NCBI RefSeq assembly: GCF_000739775.1
Contig: NZ_BBJH01000057.1
Span: 1-53,983, forward strand
Direction of reading: 5' to 3'
DNA: 53,983 nucleotides
From: Paraburkholderia heleia NBRC 101817
GTDB taxonomy: Bacteria; Pseudomonadota; Gammaproteobacteria; Burkholderiales; Burkholderiaceae
A program made the position numbers and the translations under genes. Shown here piece by piece: positions 47,889 to 53,983 of the stretch. Position 1 is the stretch's first letter; every line of letters begins with the position of its first letter. The notes below the pieces were generated by a model, which was not told the origin of the DNA, searched no databases, and saw only the letters and a program-made list of their open reading frames with translations.

Positions 47889-49490
47889 TCAGGCAACCGT
47901 GCGATTGCGTACGCGCTCCGGGGCGAGCACGGTCGGCAGCGCCTTGGGCAGCGAGTTGGGCCAGTCGCGGCTGTAGTGCAGGCCACGGCTCTCGCGCCGC
48001 GAGCGTGCACTTTCCACGATCAGCGAAGCGACGTCGACGAGGTTGCGCAATTCCAGCAGGTCGCGCGTGACGCGGAAATTCGCGTAGTACTCGAGAATTT
48101 CATCTCGCAGCAGGGCGATGCGATGTTGGGCGCGCTCGAGCCGCTTGTCGGTGCGCACGATGCCGACGTAATTCCACATCAGCCGGCGCAGCTCGTCCCA
48201 GTTGTGGGCAACGACGACTTCCTCGTCGGAATCGGAGACGCGGCTTTCGTCCCAGTCCGGCAGCGGCGCATGCGCGCCCGCACTGAAGCCTTCCGCCTCG
48301 ATCGCCTCGGCCGCCGAACGGCCGATCACGAGGCACTCGAGCAGCGAATTGCTCGCGAGGCGGTTCGCGCCGTGCAGGCCCGTGTACGAGGTCTCGCCCA
48401 CGGCATAGAGGCCCGCGAGGTCGGTGCGCCCGGCGAGATCGGTGACGACGCCGCCGCAGGTGTAGTGCGCGGCGGGTACCACGGGAATCGGTTCCTTCGT
48501 GATGTCGATGCCGAATTCGCGGCAACGCGCGAGGATGGTCGGGAAATGCTCCTCGAGAAACGCCGGCGGCTGATGGCTGATGTCGAGATGCACGCAGTCG
48601 ATGCCGTGCCTCTTGATCTCGAAGTCGATCGCGCGGGCGACGATGTCGCGCGGCGCCAGCTCGGCGCGTGCGTCGTGCGCGGGCATGAAACGGGTGCCGT
48701 CGGGCAGGCGCAGCACGCCGCCTTCGCCGCGCACGGCTTCCGATATCAGGAACGACTTGGCGTGCGGGTGGAAGAGGCAGGTGGGGTGGAACTGGATGAA
48801 CTCCATGTTCGCCACACGGCAGCCCGCGCGCCACGCCATGGCGATGCCGTCGCCGGTGGCCGTGTCGGGGTTCGTCGTGTACAGGTAGACCTTGCCCGCG
48901 CCGCCCGTGGCGAGCACCGTGTGCGGCGCCTGGATCGTCACCGTGCGGTCGTTCTTCAGATCGAGCGCATAGAGGCCGTGGCAGCGACGGCCCGGCAGGC
49001 CGAGCCGGTCGGACGTGATGACGTCGATCGCCTGATGGTCTTCGAGGATCGTGATGTTCGGGTGCAAGCGCGCGCGCTCGAGCAGCGTCTGCACGACCGC
49101 GTGGCCGGTGGCGTCGGCGGCGTGGATGATGCGGCGATGGCTGTGGCCGCCTTCGCGCGTGAGGTGAAAGCCGAGTTCGGCGGCGGCGTCCTTCGTGAAC
49201 GGCACGTCCTGGCCGATCAGCCATTCGATGGCCTCGCGGCCATGCTCGACGATGTAGCGCGTGGCGGCCTCGTCGCACAGGCCGCCGCCGGCGACGAGCG
49301 TATCGTCCACGTGGTTCTCCACGCTGTCGGCCGAATCGAGCACGGCGGCAATGCCGCCTTGCGCGCGGTCACTCGCACCTTCGGTCATCGCGCGCTTGGC
49401 GATGATCACGACGCGGCGCGAATCGGCGAGATTCAGCGCGACGCTCAGTCCTGCGAGGCCGCTGCCGACGATCGCTACATCGAAATTCAT
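47889..49490 (-). CDS. nadB: L-aspartate oxidase
   Basis: The 533-residue flavoprotein has the FAD motif AIVGSGLAGLSVALNLA at the N-terminus, the active-site segment HSHRRIIHAADATGHAVVQT and PAAHYTCGGVVTDLAGRT. It oxidises aspartate to iminoaspartate for NadA. It is convergent with nadA-nadC rather than in the same operon. A palindrome about 70 bases upstream of its ATG may be an operator. Confidence 0.95.
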   Translation of the reverse strand: MNFDVAIVGSGLAGLSVALNLADSRRVVIIAKRAMTEGASDRAQGGIAAVLDSADSVENHVDDTLVAGGGLCDEAATRYIVEHGREAIEWLIGQDVPFTKDAAAELGFHLTREGGHSHRRIIHAADATGHAVVQTLLERARLHPNITILEDHQAIDVITSDRLGLPGRRCHGLYALDLKNDRTVTIQAPHTVLATGGAGKVYLYTTNPDTATGDGIAMAWRAGCRVANMEFIQFHPTCLFHPHAKSFLISEAVRGEGGVLRLPDGTRFMPAHDARAELAPRDIVARAIDFEIKRHGIDCVHLDISHQPPAFLEEHFPTILARCREFGIDITKEPIPVVPAAHYTCGGVVTDLAGRTDLAGLYAVGETSYTGLHGANRLASNSLLECLVIGRSAAEAIEAEGFSAGAHAPLPDWDESRVSDSDEEVVVAHNWDELRRLMWNYVGIVRTDKRLERAQHRIALLRDEILEYYANFRVTRDLLELRNLVDVASLIVESARSRRESRGLHYSRDWPNSLPKALPTVLAPERVRNRTVA

Positions 49491-49558
49491 GATCCTGCTT
49501 CTCCGTCTCTCTTGTTCTACGCTTTCTGGCCGCCGCGGTCCTGCGCCGTCATGGCATA

Positions 49559-49574
49559 TGACACACGTGTGGCA
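49559..49574. promoter_or_regulatory. Palindrome upstream of nadB
   Basis: TGACACACGTGTGGCA is a near-perfect 16-bp palindrome with a perfect CACACGTGTG core (one mismatched pair). It lies 69-84 bases upstream of the nadB ATG, next to a TATACC hexamer on the minus strand that may be the -10. The binding protein is unknown. Confidence 0.5.
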
Positions 49575-49699
49575 GCCGGTATAAAGCGGGAAGCATACTC
49601 CGAGAGAGGAGCGAACGGATAGCGCCAGTTTGGGCGCTGCCGCTAAAACACCGTTGCAAGTGGCGAACCGGGGCGCGGCGGGCCAATCTACGGCGCGTA

Positions 49700-49731
49700 A
49701 AAAGAAAAACCCCGCGGATAAGCGGGGTTTT
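49700..49731 (-). terminator. Rho-independent terminator of rpmBG
   Basis: CCCCGC (49710-49715) and GCGGGG (49722-49727) form a stem with a GGATAA loop. On the minus strand a T-rich tail follows. Confidence 0.9.
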
Positions 49732-49762
49732 TCTGTCTTCGTCAGGCTCGGAACCCGATCAA

Positions 49763-49930
49763 TTACTTGATCTTGGTTTCCTTGTACTCGACGTGCTTGC
49801 GAACAACCGGGTCGAACTTCTTGATCGACATTTTTTCCGGCATGTTGCGCTTGTTCTTCGTGGTCGTATAGAAGTGACCCGTACCTGCGGTCGATTCCAG
49901 CTTGATCTTGTCGCGGACGCCCTTGGCCAT
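49763..49930 (-). CDS. rpmG: 50S ribosomal protein L33
   Basis: The short gene encodes 55 residues, MAKGVRDKIKLESTAGTGHF then YTTTKNKRNMPEKM and a basic C-terminus ending YKETKIK. This is the zinc-free L33 type: the CxxC pairs of other L33 forms are absent. GGAGT lies upstream of the ATG. It follows rpmB by 10 bases in the usual rpmB-rpmG order. Confidence 0.96.
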   Translation of the reverse strand: MAKGVRDKIKLESTAGTGHFYTTTKNKRNMPEKMSIKKFDPVVRKHVEYKETKIK

Positions 49931-49940
49931 GATTTACTCC

Positions 49941-50174
49941 TTACAGTTCGCCGCGTGCGCGCAGGTCTGCGAGCACGGAATCGATGCCGTTCTTGTCGAT
50001 CAGGCGCAGGCCCGCGTTCGAGACGCGCAGACGCACCCAACGGTTTTCGCTTTCAACCCAGAAACGGCGGTTTTGCAGATTCGGGAGGAAACGGCGCTTG
50101 GTTTTGTTGTTAGCGTGGGAAACGTTGTTGCCGCTCATCGGCGCTTTCCCAGTGACTTGGCATACACGTGCCAT
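49941..50174 (-). CDS. rpmB: 50S ribosomal protein L28
   Basis: The 77-residue protein begins [20 protein letters not shown] and continues [19 protein letters not shown], the L28 signature. It is a primary component of the large subunit. GTAGGAG precedes the ATG at 50174; a longer frame to 50345 is untranslated leader. It is co-transcribed with rpmG from a predicted promoter about 165 bases upstream, giving a long leader with a hairpin. Confidence 0.96.
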
Positions 50175-50287
50175 GAGTGCACTCCTACGGAAATTCTGAG
50201 TTCGAGAGCCGCTTAAGTTTCCCAGGCGAGAAATGGCCGGAAAGGAGCGCTCACGTATGGATGAGAGACAACCTCGAACCCAGCGCA

Positions 50288-50335
50288 TATTTCCCCTGGA
50301 ATGCCGCGACGGGCTTCGGAACAGGGTTGGAAATA
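50288..50335 (-). promoter_or_regulatory. Hairpin at the predicted 5' end of the rpmB leader
   Basis: TATTTCC pairs with GGAAATA, and CCTG with CAGG inside it after a 3-base bulge, giving an 11-bp stem between 50288 and 50335. It would sit within the first 50 bases of the mRNA if transcription starts near 50340. Confidence 0.5.
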
Positions 50336-50346
50336 GGCAAACCATA

Positions 50347-50376
50347 ATTCTAGCAGAAAAAACCCTGGAAAATCAA
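50347..50376 (-). promoter_or_regulatory. rpmBG promoter
   Basis: On the minus strand TTGATT (plus 50371-50376), an 18-base spacer and TAGAAT (plus 50347-50352) form a sigma-70 promoter. The predicted start near 50340 leaves a leader of about 165 bases before rpmB. Confidence 0.65.
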
Positions 50377-50439
50377 ACCCGATTTGTGCATGCCGTTGTT
50401 TGCCGAGGATTCGCCGAAGCGCCGGGCGCCTGTGCCGCC

Positions 50440-51264
50440 TCAGGTCCAGCCATGGCGCGCGAAGGAGAACGTCTCCCGTGTGCCGATGACCAGGTGGTCG
50501 ATGAGCTGAACCTCCACGAGCGCCAGCGTTTCGCGCAACACCCGCGTGAGGCGCCGATCGCTCGCGCTCGGCTGCACCGCGCCCGAAGGGTGATTATGGG
50601 CGACGATCAGGCTCGCGGCATTGAGCGTCAGCGCGCGCCGCACGATTTCGCGAGGATACACCGCCATGCGCGTGAGCGAGCCGCGCGAGCTTTCCTCCGA
50701 GCGGATCAGCCGATGGCGCGCGTCCAGAAAGAGGCAGACGAACACCTCGTGCGGCCGACCGCCGATCAGGAGGCGCAAATAGTCCTCGACCGCACCGGGA
50801 GAGTCGATGAGCGGCTTGTCGTCGAGCGCTTGCGCAAGCGCCCGCCGCGCGAGTTCCGTGACCGCCCGCAGCATCGAGGATTTTGCGGGCCCAATGCCGC
50901 GCAGCGCCTCGAATTCTTCGTGCGGCGCGTCGAGCATGGCGCGCAGCGAGCCGAATCGAACGAGGAGCGTGCGAGCCACCTTGAAGACATCGTGGCCCGG
51001 CAGGCCAAAGCCGAGCAGGATCGCGAGCAGCTCCTCGTCCGAGAGCGCGGCCGCGCCGACCGTACGCAGGCGTTCGCGCGGCATGTCGCGGCGTGGGGCC
51101 GCAGGTGCCGCGCCGTCGCGGGTCGAGGCCGAAGGCGCAGCCGGCGCGGGGAGAACGCCGGCGCGGGGGCCGCGCTCTGCGCAGCCTGGATCGGACAGGC
51201 GGCCGGCGAGCGCGCCGCCGACGAAAATGGGCGCCGTGTCCGGGAGGCAGACAAGTTCCGTCAT
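50440..51264 (-). CDS. radC: RadC/JAMM-domain protein
   Basis: The 274-residue protein has a helix-hairpin-helix part (LLVRFGSLRAMLDAPHEEFE, ALRGIGPAK) and a C-terminal JAB/JAMM domain with metal ligands in IVAHNHPSGAVQPSASDRRL. The start at 51264 has GGAG 7 bases upstream. It carries an extra Ala/Pro-rich stretch of about 60 residues at the N-terminus (MTELVCLPDTAPIFVGGALA onward), longer than E. coli RadC (222). The old link to DNA repair is doubtful; the true function of chromosomal RadC is unclear. It is divergent from fkpB. Confidence 0.92.
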   Translation of the reverse strand: MTELVCLPDTAPIFVGGALAGRLSDPGCAERGPRAGVLPAPAAPSASTRDGAAPAAPRRDMPRERLRTVGAAALSDEELLAILLGFGLPGHDVFKVARTLLVRFGSLRAMLDAPHEEFEALRGIGPAKSSMLRAVTELARRALAQALDDKPLIDSPGAVEDYLRLLIGGRPHEVFVCLFLDARHRLIRSEESSRGSLTRMAVYPREIVRRALTLNAASLIVAHNHPSGAVQPSASDRRLTRVLRETLALVEVQLIDHLVIGTRETFSFARHGWT

Positions 51265-51453
51265 GGCAATCTCCACAGACAAATAAGGAGTTCGCCGCGC
51301 GCGCGGGTGTGGGCATTGGCGCTGCACAATCGTGCCGCGACCGCCTCGGCCAAGTGGCTTACAATAGATGTTTTCCGGCCGCCGGAGGCGGGCCGGACCG
51401 GCGCCTTGCGGCGCGCACGCGCGAAGCGCGCGTTACGACGAAATGAGTTACGC

Positions 51454-51909
51454 ATGAGCATCATCGACATCTCCGAAGTGAAATCCGGTTCCCACGTGAC
51501 GCTGAATTACCGGCTTTCACTCGCCGATGGCACCGAAATCGTCAATACCTTTGTCGACCGTCCCGCCACCTTGCTGATGGGCGCCGGCCAGCTTGCGCCG
51601 CCGCTGGAAGAGATTTTGCAGGGCCTGAAAGTGGGTCACCACTCGACCTTTCAGCTAGAACCCGGCGTCGCTTTCGGCCAGCGCAACCCCGACCTGATCC
51701 AGCGCGTGTCGCTCAAGACCCTGCGCGAGAACGGCATGATCGGCGAGGAGTTCAGCCCGGGCGACCTGATCGAATTCAATGCCCCCAACGGCGGGCGTTA
51801 CGCGGGTGTGCTCAAGGAAGTGAATGAGACCTCCGCGCTGTTCGATTTCAACCACCCGCTCGCTGGCCAGGCGGTTGCGTTCGAAGTGCAAATCATCGGA
51901 ATCCTTTAA
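51454..51909 (+). CDS. fkpB: FKBP-type peptidyl-prolyl isomerase, SlpA/FkpB type
   Basis: The 151-residue SlpA-like isomerase has the split FKBP domain (VTLNYRLSLADGTEIVNTF, LAPPLEEILQGLKVGHHSTF) with the inserted IF chaperone loop (GVAFGQRNPDLIQRVSL). It is cytoplasmic and helps folding on or near the ribosome. It lies 5 bases upstream of ispH, the conserved fkpB-ispH order. No strong ribosome binding site is seen. TACAAT at 51360-51365 is a possible -10. Confidence 0.92.
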   Translation: MSIIDISEVKSGSHVTLNYRLSLADGTEIVNTFVDRPATLLMGAGQLAPPLEEILQGLKVGHHSTFQLEPGVAFGQRNPDLIQRVSLKTLRENGMIGEEFSPGDLIEFNAPNGGRYAGVLKEVNETSALFDFNHPLAGQAVAFEVQIIGIL

Positions 51910-51914
51910 AGCCC

Positions 51915-52886
51915 ATGACCAACACGGACACGTCCCTCATCGCAGAACTGGCCGACGCGGAAATCCTGCTCGCCCAGCCGCGCGGCTTCTGCGCCGGTGT
52001 CGATCGGGCCATCGAGATCGTCGAGCGCGCCATCCAGCTTCACGGCGCACCGATCTATGTGCGTCACGAGATCGTCCACAACGCTTATGTCGTCGAAGAC
52101 CTGCGCAAGAAGGGGGCGATCTTCATCGAGCAGCTCGAAGAGGTCCCGTCCGGCAACACAGTGATCTTCAGCGCGCACGGCGTCTCCAAGTCGGTGCGCG
52201 CCGACGCCGAGGCGCGCGGCCTGCGTGTCTACGACGCGACTTGCCCGCTCGTCACGAAGGTTCACGTGGAAGTCGCGAAGATGCGCGACGAAGGGCTCGA
52301 TATCGTCATGATCGGGCACAAGGGCCATCCGGAAGTGGAAGGCACCATGGGGCAGGTGGCCGAGGGCATGTACCTCGTCGAGGACATTGCCGATGTCGAG
52401 GCGCTCAAGCTGCGCGATCCGCAGCGCGTGGCGTTCGTCACGCAAACCACGCTCTCGGTGGACGACGCCGCGGAAATCATCGCGGCGCTCAAGGCGCGCT
52501 TCCCGGCCATTCGTGAGCCGAAGAAGCAGGACATCTGCTACGCCACACAGAATCGCCAGGACGCCGTCAAGTTCATGGCGCCGCAGTGCGACGTCGTGAT
52601 CGTGGTGGGCAGCCCGAACAGTTCGAATTCGAACCGCTTGCGCGAAGTGGCCGAGAAACGCGGCATTCCCGCCTATATGGTGGATGCGCCCGAGCAGATC
52701 GACCCCCAGTGGCTCGCCGGCAAGCGCCGGATCGGCCTGACGGCTGGCGCATCGGCCCCCGAGGCGCTCGCTCAGGAAATCATTCGCCGCCTGCACGAAC
52801 TTGGTGCGCGCAACGTGCGTGCACTCGAAGGTATCGAGGAGAACATTGCATTCCCCTTGCCGCGCGGACTCGGCCAGCCGGTCTGA
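51915..52886 (+). CDS. ispH: 4-hydroxy-3-methylbut-2-enyl diphosphate reductase
   Basis: The 323-residue enzyme is the last step of the MEP isoprenoid pathway. Cluster-ligand Cys residues lie in AQPRGFCAGVDRAIEIV, YDATCPLVTKVH and DICYATQNRQDAV. The substrate-binding segments IGHKGHPEVEGTMGQV and VGSPNSSNSNRLRE are intact. It is co-transcribed with fkpB and ends in a terminator. Confidence 0.97.
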   Translation: MTNTDTSLIAELADAEILLAQPRGFCAGVDRAIEIVERAIQLHGAPIYVRHEIVHNAYVVEDLRKKGAIFIEQLEEVPSGNTVIFSAHGVSKSVRADAEARGLRVYDATCPLVTKVHVEVAKMRDEGLDIVMIGHKGHPEVEGTMGQVAEGMYLVEDIADVEALKLRDPQRVAFVTQTTLSVDDAAEIIAALKARFPAIREPKKQDICYATQNRQDAVKFMAPQCDVVIVVGSPNSSNSNRLREVAEKRGIPAYMVDAPEQIDPQWLAGKRRIGLTAGASAPEALAQEIIRRLHELGARNVRALEGIEENIAFPLPRGLGQPV

Positions 52887-52900
52887 AGCCGCCCGCTCCC

Positions 52901-52929
52901 GCAAAAACGCGCCCATTCGGCGCGTTTTT
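52901..52929 (+). terminator. Rho-independent terminator of fkpB-ispH
   Basis: ACGCGCC (52905-52911) pairs with GGCGCGT (52917-52923), followed by seven T. An A-run on the left may allow use from both sides. Confidence 0.9.
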
Positions 52930-53223
52930 TTATGCCCGCGACGCATGCGGGGGCATCAATAACGAGGGCCATATGGCGAGAAAAGGCAGGTTAACCTCGC
53001 GTTGGCCGGGTGTCCTTATCAGTGTTTTCGCTAGCGTACAGCATCGAAACACGTGATATGACCCCGAATTTTGGTGGCAATCGACACGCTTTCGGCACGA
53101 ATGCACCGCGCCGGGGCGGCATTATTATGCTCCTCCTTAAATATCATTCATTTGACCTAATGCCCGCCCGACAAGGCATTGCGGCCATTATCCGCAACAC
53201 ATGATGCGAAGGCTGTCGATCTT

Positions 53224-53281
53224 TGGTGCAACTGGTGCACGAAAATGCGGCGCAACCCGTGGTGCAACCCGTCCCGTGCAC
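53224..53281. promoter_or_regulatory. Cluster of TGGTGCA half-sites upstream of the livH region
   Basis: TGGTGCA occurs at 53224-53230, 53233-53239 and 53260-53266. The first two lie within a GTGCA-N5-TGCAC dyad (53226-53240). GCGCAACCCGT and GTGCAACCCGT repeat with a 12-base period (53250-53272), and GTGCAC ends the cluster. The layout suggests a multi-dimer activator or repressor site 85-145 bases above the predicted transcription start. Confidence 0.5.
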
Positions 53282-53332
53282 TTATCTAAAAATATGGTTG
53301 CAATGCAGGAAAACCCTGCCGGTTCAACAATA

Positions 53333-53360
53333 TTGCCCGTCGCATAATTGGCGTTACAAT
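53333..53360 (+). promoter_or_regulatory. Sigma-70-like promoter
   Basis: TTGCCC (53333-53338), a 16-base spacer and TACAAT (53355-53360) predict a start near 53367. It could serve the small frame at 53438, a leader RNA, or the liv operon through read-through of the terminator at 53750. Confidence 0.55.
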
Positions 53361-53437
53361 GCGCGCGTTCTGAAGGCTGGACATCCCATGAGAAGGCCAT
53401 CAGGCAAGCATTTCGGAAGGCGCAGGAGACCTGATTA

Positions 53438-53740
53438 ATGCGATTCAAGTCGGCTTTTGCCGCGTCATCGGTAAATGCGGTTGCGTCGTGCCACGTGTGG
53501 CACAGCCGTAATGTCGAGACGGGCACGAGCGCAACATCGATCACTCTTGGCATGCAGATTGCTTTTGTATGCACCGGCGTTGTCATGCCGGTTCGCTGCC
53601 TGGGTGCGACGGATCTCGCAGCTGAGGTCCCGCAGCGCGCAGGTGGCCGGGGAGAGGGAGTCATGGCGTCTGACGCATTCGCGTTTGCCGGCCGCAAGGT
53701 TCGCCGCGAATACGCCAACGTGAATATGACGTGTAGTTGA
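53438..53740 (+). CDS. Possible small hypothetical protein (uncertain)
   Basis: A 100-codon frame starts with ATG 9 bases after AGGAG and ends 10 bases before a terminator, downstream of a promoter. The product (MRFKSAFAASSVNAVASCHV...) has a weakly hydrophobic segment (SITLGMQIAFVCTGVVMPV) and four or five Cys, but no recognisable domain. Its third-position GC content is lower than that of the neighbouring genes. It may be real, a decayed gene or a chance frame within a regulatory RNA. Confidence 0.3.
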   Translation: MRFKSAFAASSVNAVASCHVWHSRNVETGTSATSITLGMQIAFVCTGVVMPVRCLGATDLAAEVPQRAGGRGEGVMASDAFAFAGRKVRREYANVNMTCS

Positions 53741-53749
53741 TTGAACCCG

Positions 53750-53781
53750 ACGGCACCGAACCATCCGACGGTGCCGTTTTT
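53750..53781 (+). terminator. Rho-independent terminator upstream of livH
   Basis: ACGGCACCG (53750-53758) pairs perfectly with CGGTGCCGT (53769-53777), followed by T5. It lies between the promoter at 53333 and livH, so it either ends a short transcript or attenuates the liv operon. Confidence 0.85.
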
Positions 53782-53953
53782 GCATCCGCTTTTGGCGAGC
53801 CTGCCGCTGCAACACAGCGGCAACGCGAACCAGGGCGGCCAACCGTTACCGGTTTTTACTTCAATACCCGAAAGTGTCGTTGCGGTTCCGTAAAACATCG
53901 CCCACCGGCCGATGACGAGCGCGAATCCGGTTGCACGGGCTAAGGAGCATTAC

Positions 53954-53983
53954 ATGGATATTTTCATCCAGCAGATCCTGAAC
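53954..53983 (+). CDS. livH: Branched-chain amino acid ABC transporter permease LivH, 5' end only
   Basis: Only ten codons are present, MDIFIQQILN, before the window ends. They match the start of LivH-type permeases, and AAGGAG lies 6 bases upstream of the ATG. Further liv genes would be expected to the right. The call rests on the short N-terminus, so it is likely rather than certain. Confidence 0.7.
   Translation, partial: MDIFIQQILN

Larger units (their letters stand above)
52930..53437. other. Intergenic region with clustered GTGCA elements
   Basis: These 508 bases have lower GC than the neighbourhood and no convincing gene. The part 53224-53281 carries repeated TGGTGCA/GTGCAAC elements, and a promoter lies at 53333-53360. 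The region 52940-53200 shows nothing I can name. Confidence 0.45.

Noticed and set aside
50280..50345. Resemblance of the rpmB leader to a 5S rRNA fragment
   Set aside because: Only a short GGAACAGG-like match; no 5S-length structure or flanking rRNA genes.
51368..51456. Short upstream frame of 28 codons overlapping the fkpB start as ATGA
   Set aside because: Its ATG is 2 bases past a possible -10 and has no ribosome binding site, so it is unlikely to be transcribed in full; kept only as a weak coupling idea.
53188..53898. A 236-codon minus-strand frame before livH
   Set aside because: It crosses a promoter and a terminator on the other strand, has no ribosome binding site and shows no domain.

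Overview
The window looks like chromosomal DNA of a Burkholderia/Paraburkholderia-type betaproteobacterium. The base composition is GC-rich with strong GC bias at third codon positions. The protein sequences (ClpS-ClpA, IleS-LspA, NadA-NadC-NadB, an extra EF-G, IspH next to LivH) resemble that family. Species cannot be named from the sequence alone. I see no rRNA, tRNA, insertion sequence, prophage or CRISPR array.

Region 1 (1-14.3 kb) is accessory and regulatory. It holds a TetR regulator divergent from an isochorismatase-fold hydrolase, a second ClpP, an ECF sigma factor, a degenerate EAL protein, a DHA2-type efflux pump, a MocR-type regulator divergent from a DUF2917 protein, a DNA-binding-domain/citrate-synthase fusion divergent from a class III CoA-transferase, a HutC-type GntR regulator, an aldo/keto reductase and a secreted Gly/Asn/Ser repeat protein. 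Three of the divergent intergenic regions carry clear inverted repeats that look like operators.

Region 2 (14.8-22.4 kb) is transport. A four-gene peptide/nickel-type ABC operon (binding protein, two permeases, one double-ATPase fusion) has overlapping gene ends. Next to it is a two-gene unit of a His-tailed cupin and a NiCoT nickel/cobalt permease.

Region 3 (22.5-31.1 kb) holds a stand-alone fusA, a DUF192 protein, a small secreted Ala/Lys/His-rich protein, an RluE-like pseudouridine synthase, icd, a Cys/His-rich secreted protein paired with a multicopper oxidase, and a cold-shock protein.

Region 4 (31.2-53 kb) is mostly housekeeping: clpS-clpA; a minus-strand run ribF, ileS-lspA, coaBC, flavin oxidoreductase, dut; purN-rsmB; a fatty-acid desaturase; nadA-nadC convergent with nadB; rpmB-rpmG; radC; fkpB-ispH. 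After about 1 kb of regulatory-looking DNA the window ends in the first codons of livH.

The best leads are the citrate-synthase/CoA-transferase divergon with its own palindrome, the His-rich cupin/NiCoT pair, apparently leaderless promoters at clpS and purN, the three-half-site MocR operator, the tandem TetR operators, and a hairpin at the 5' end of the predicted rpmB mRNA.
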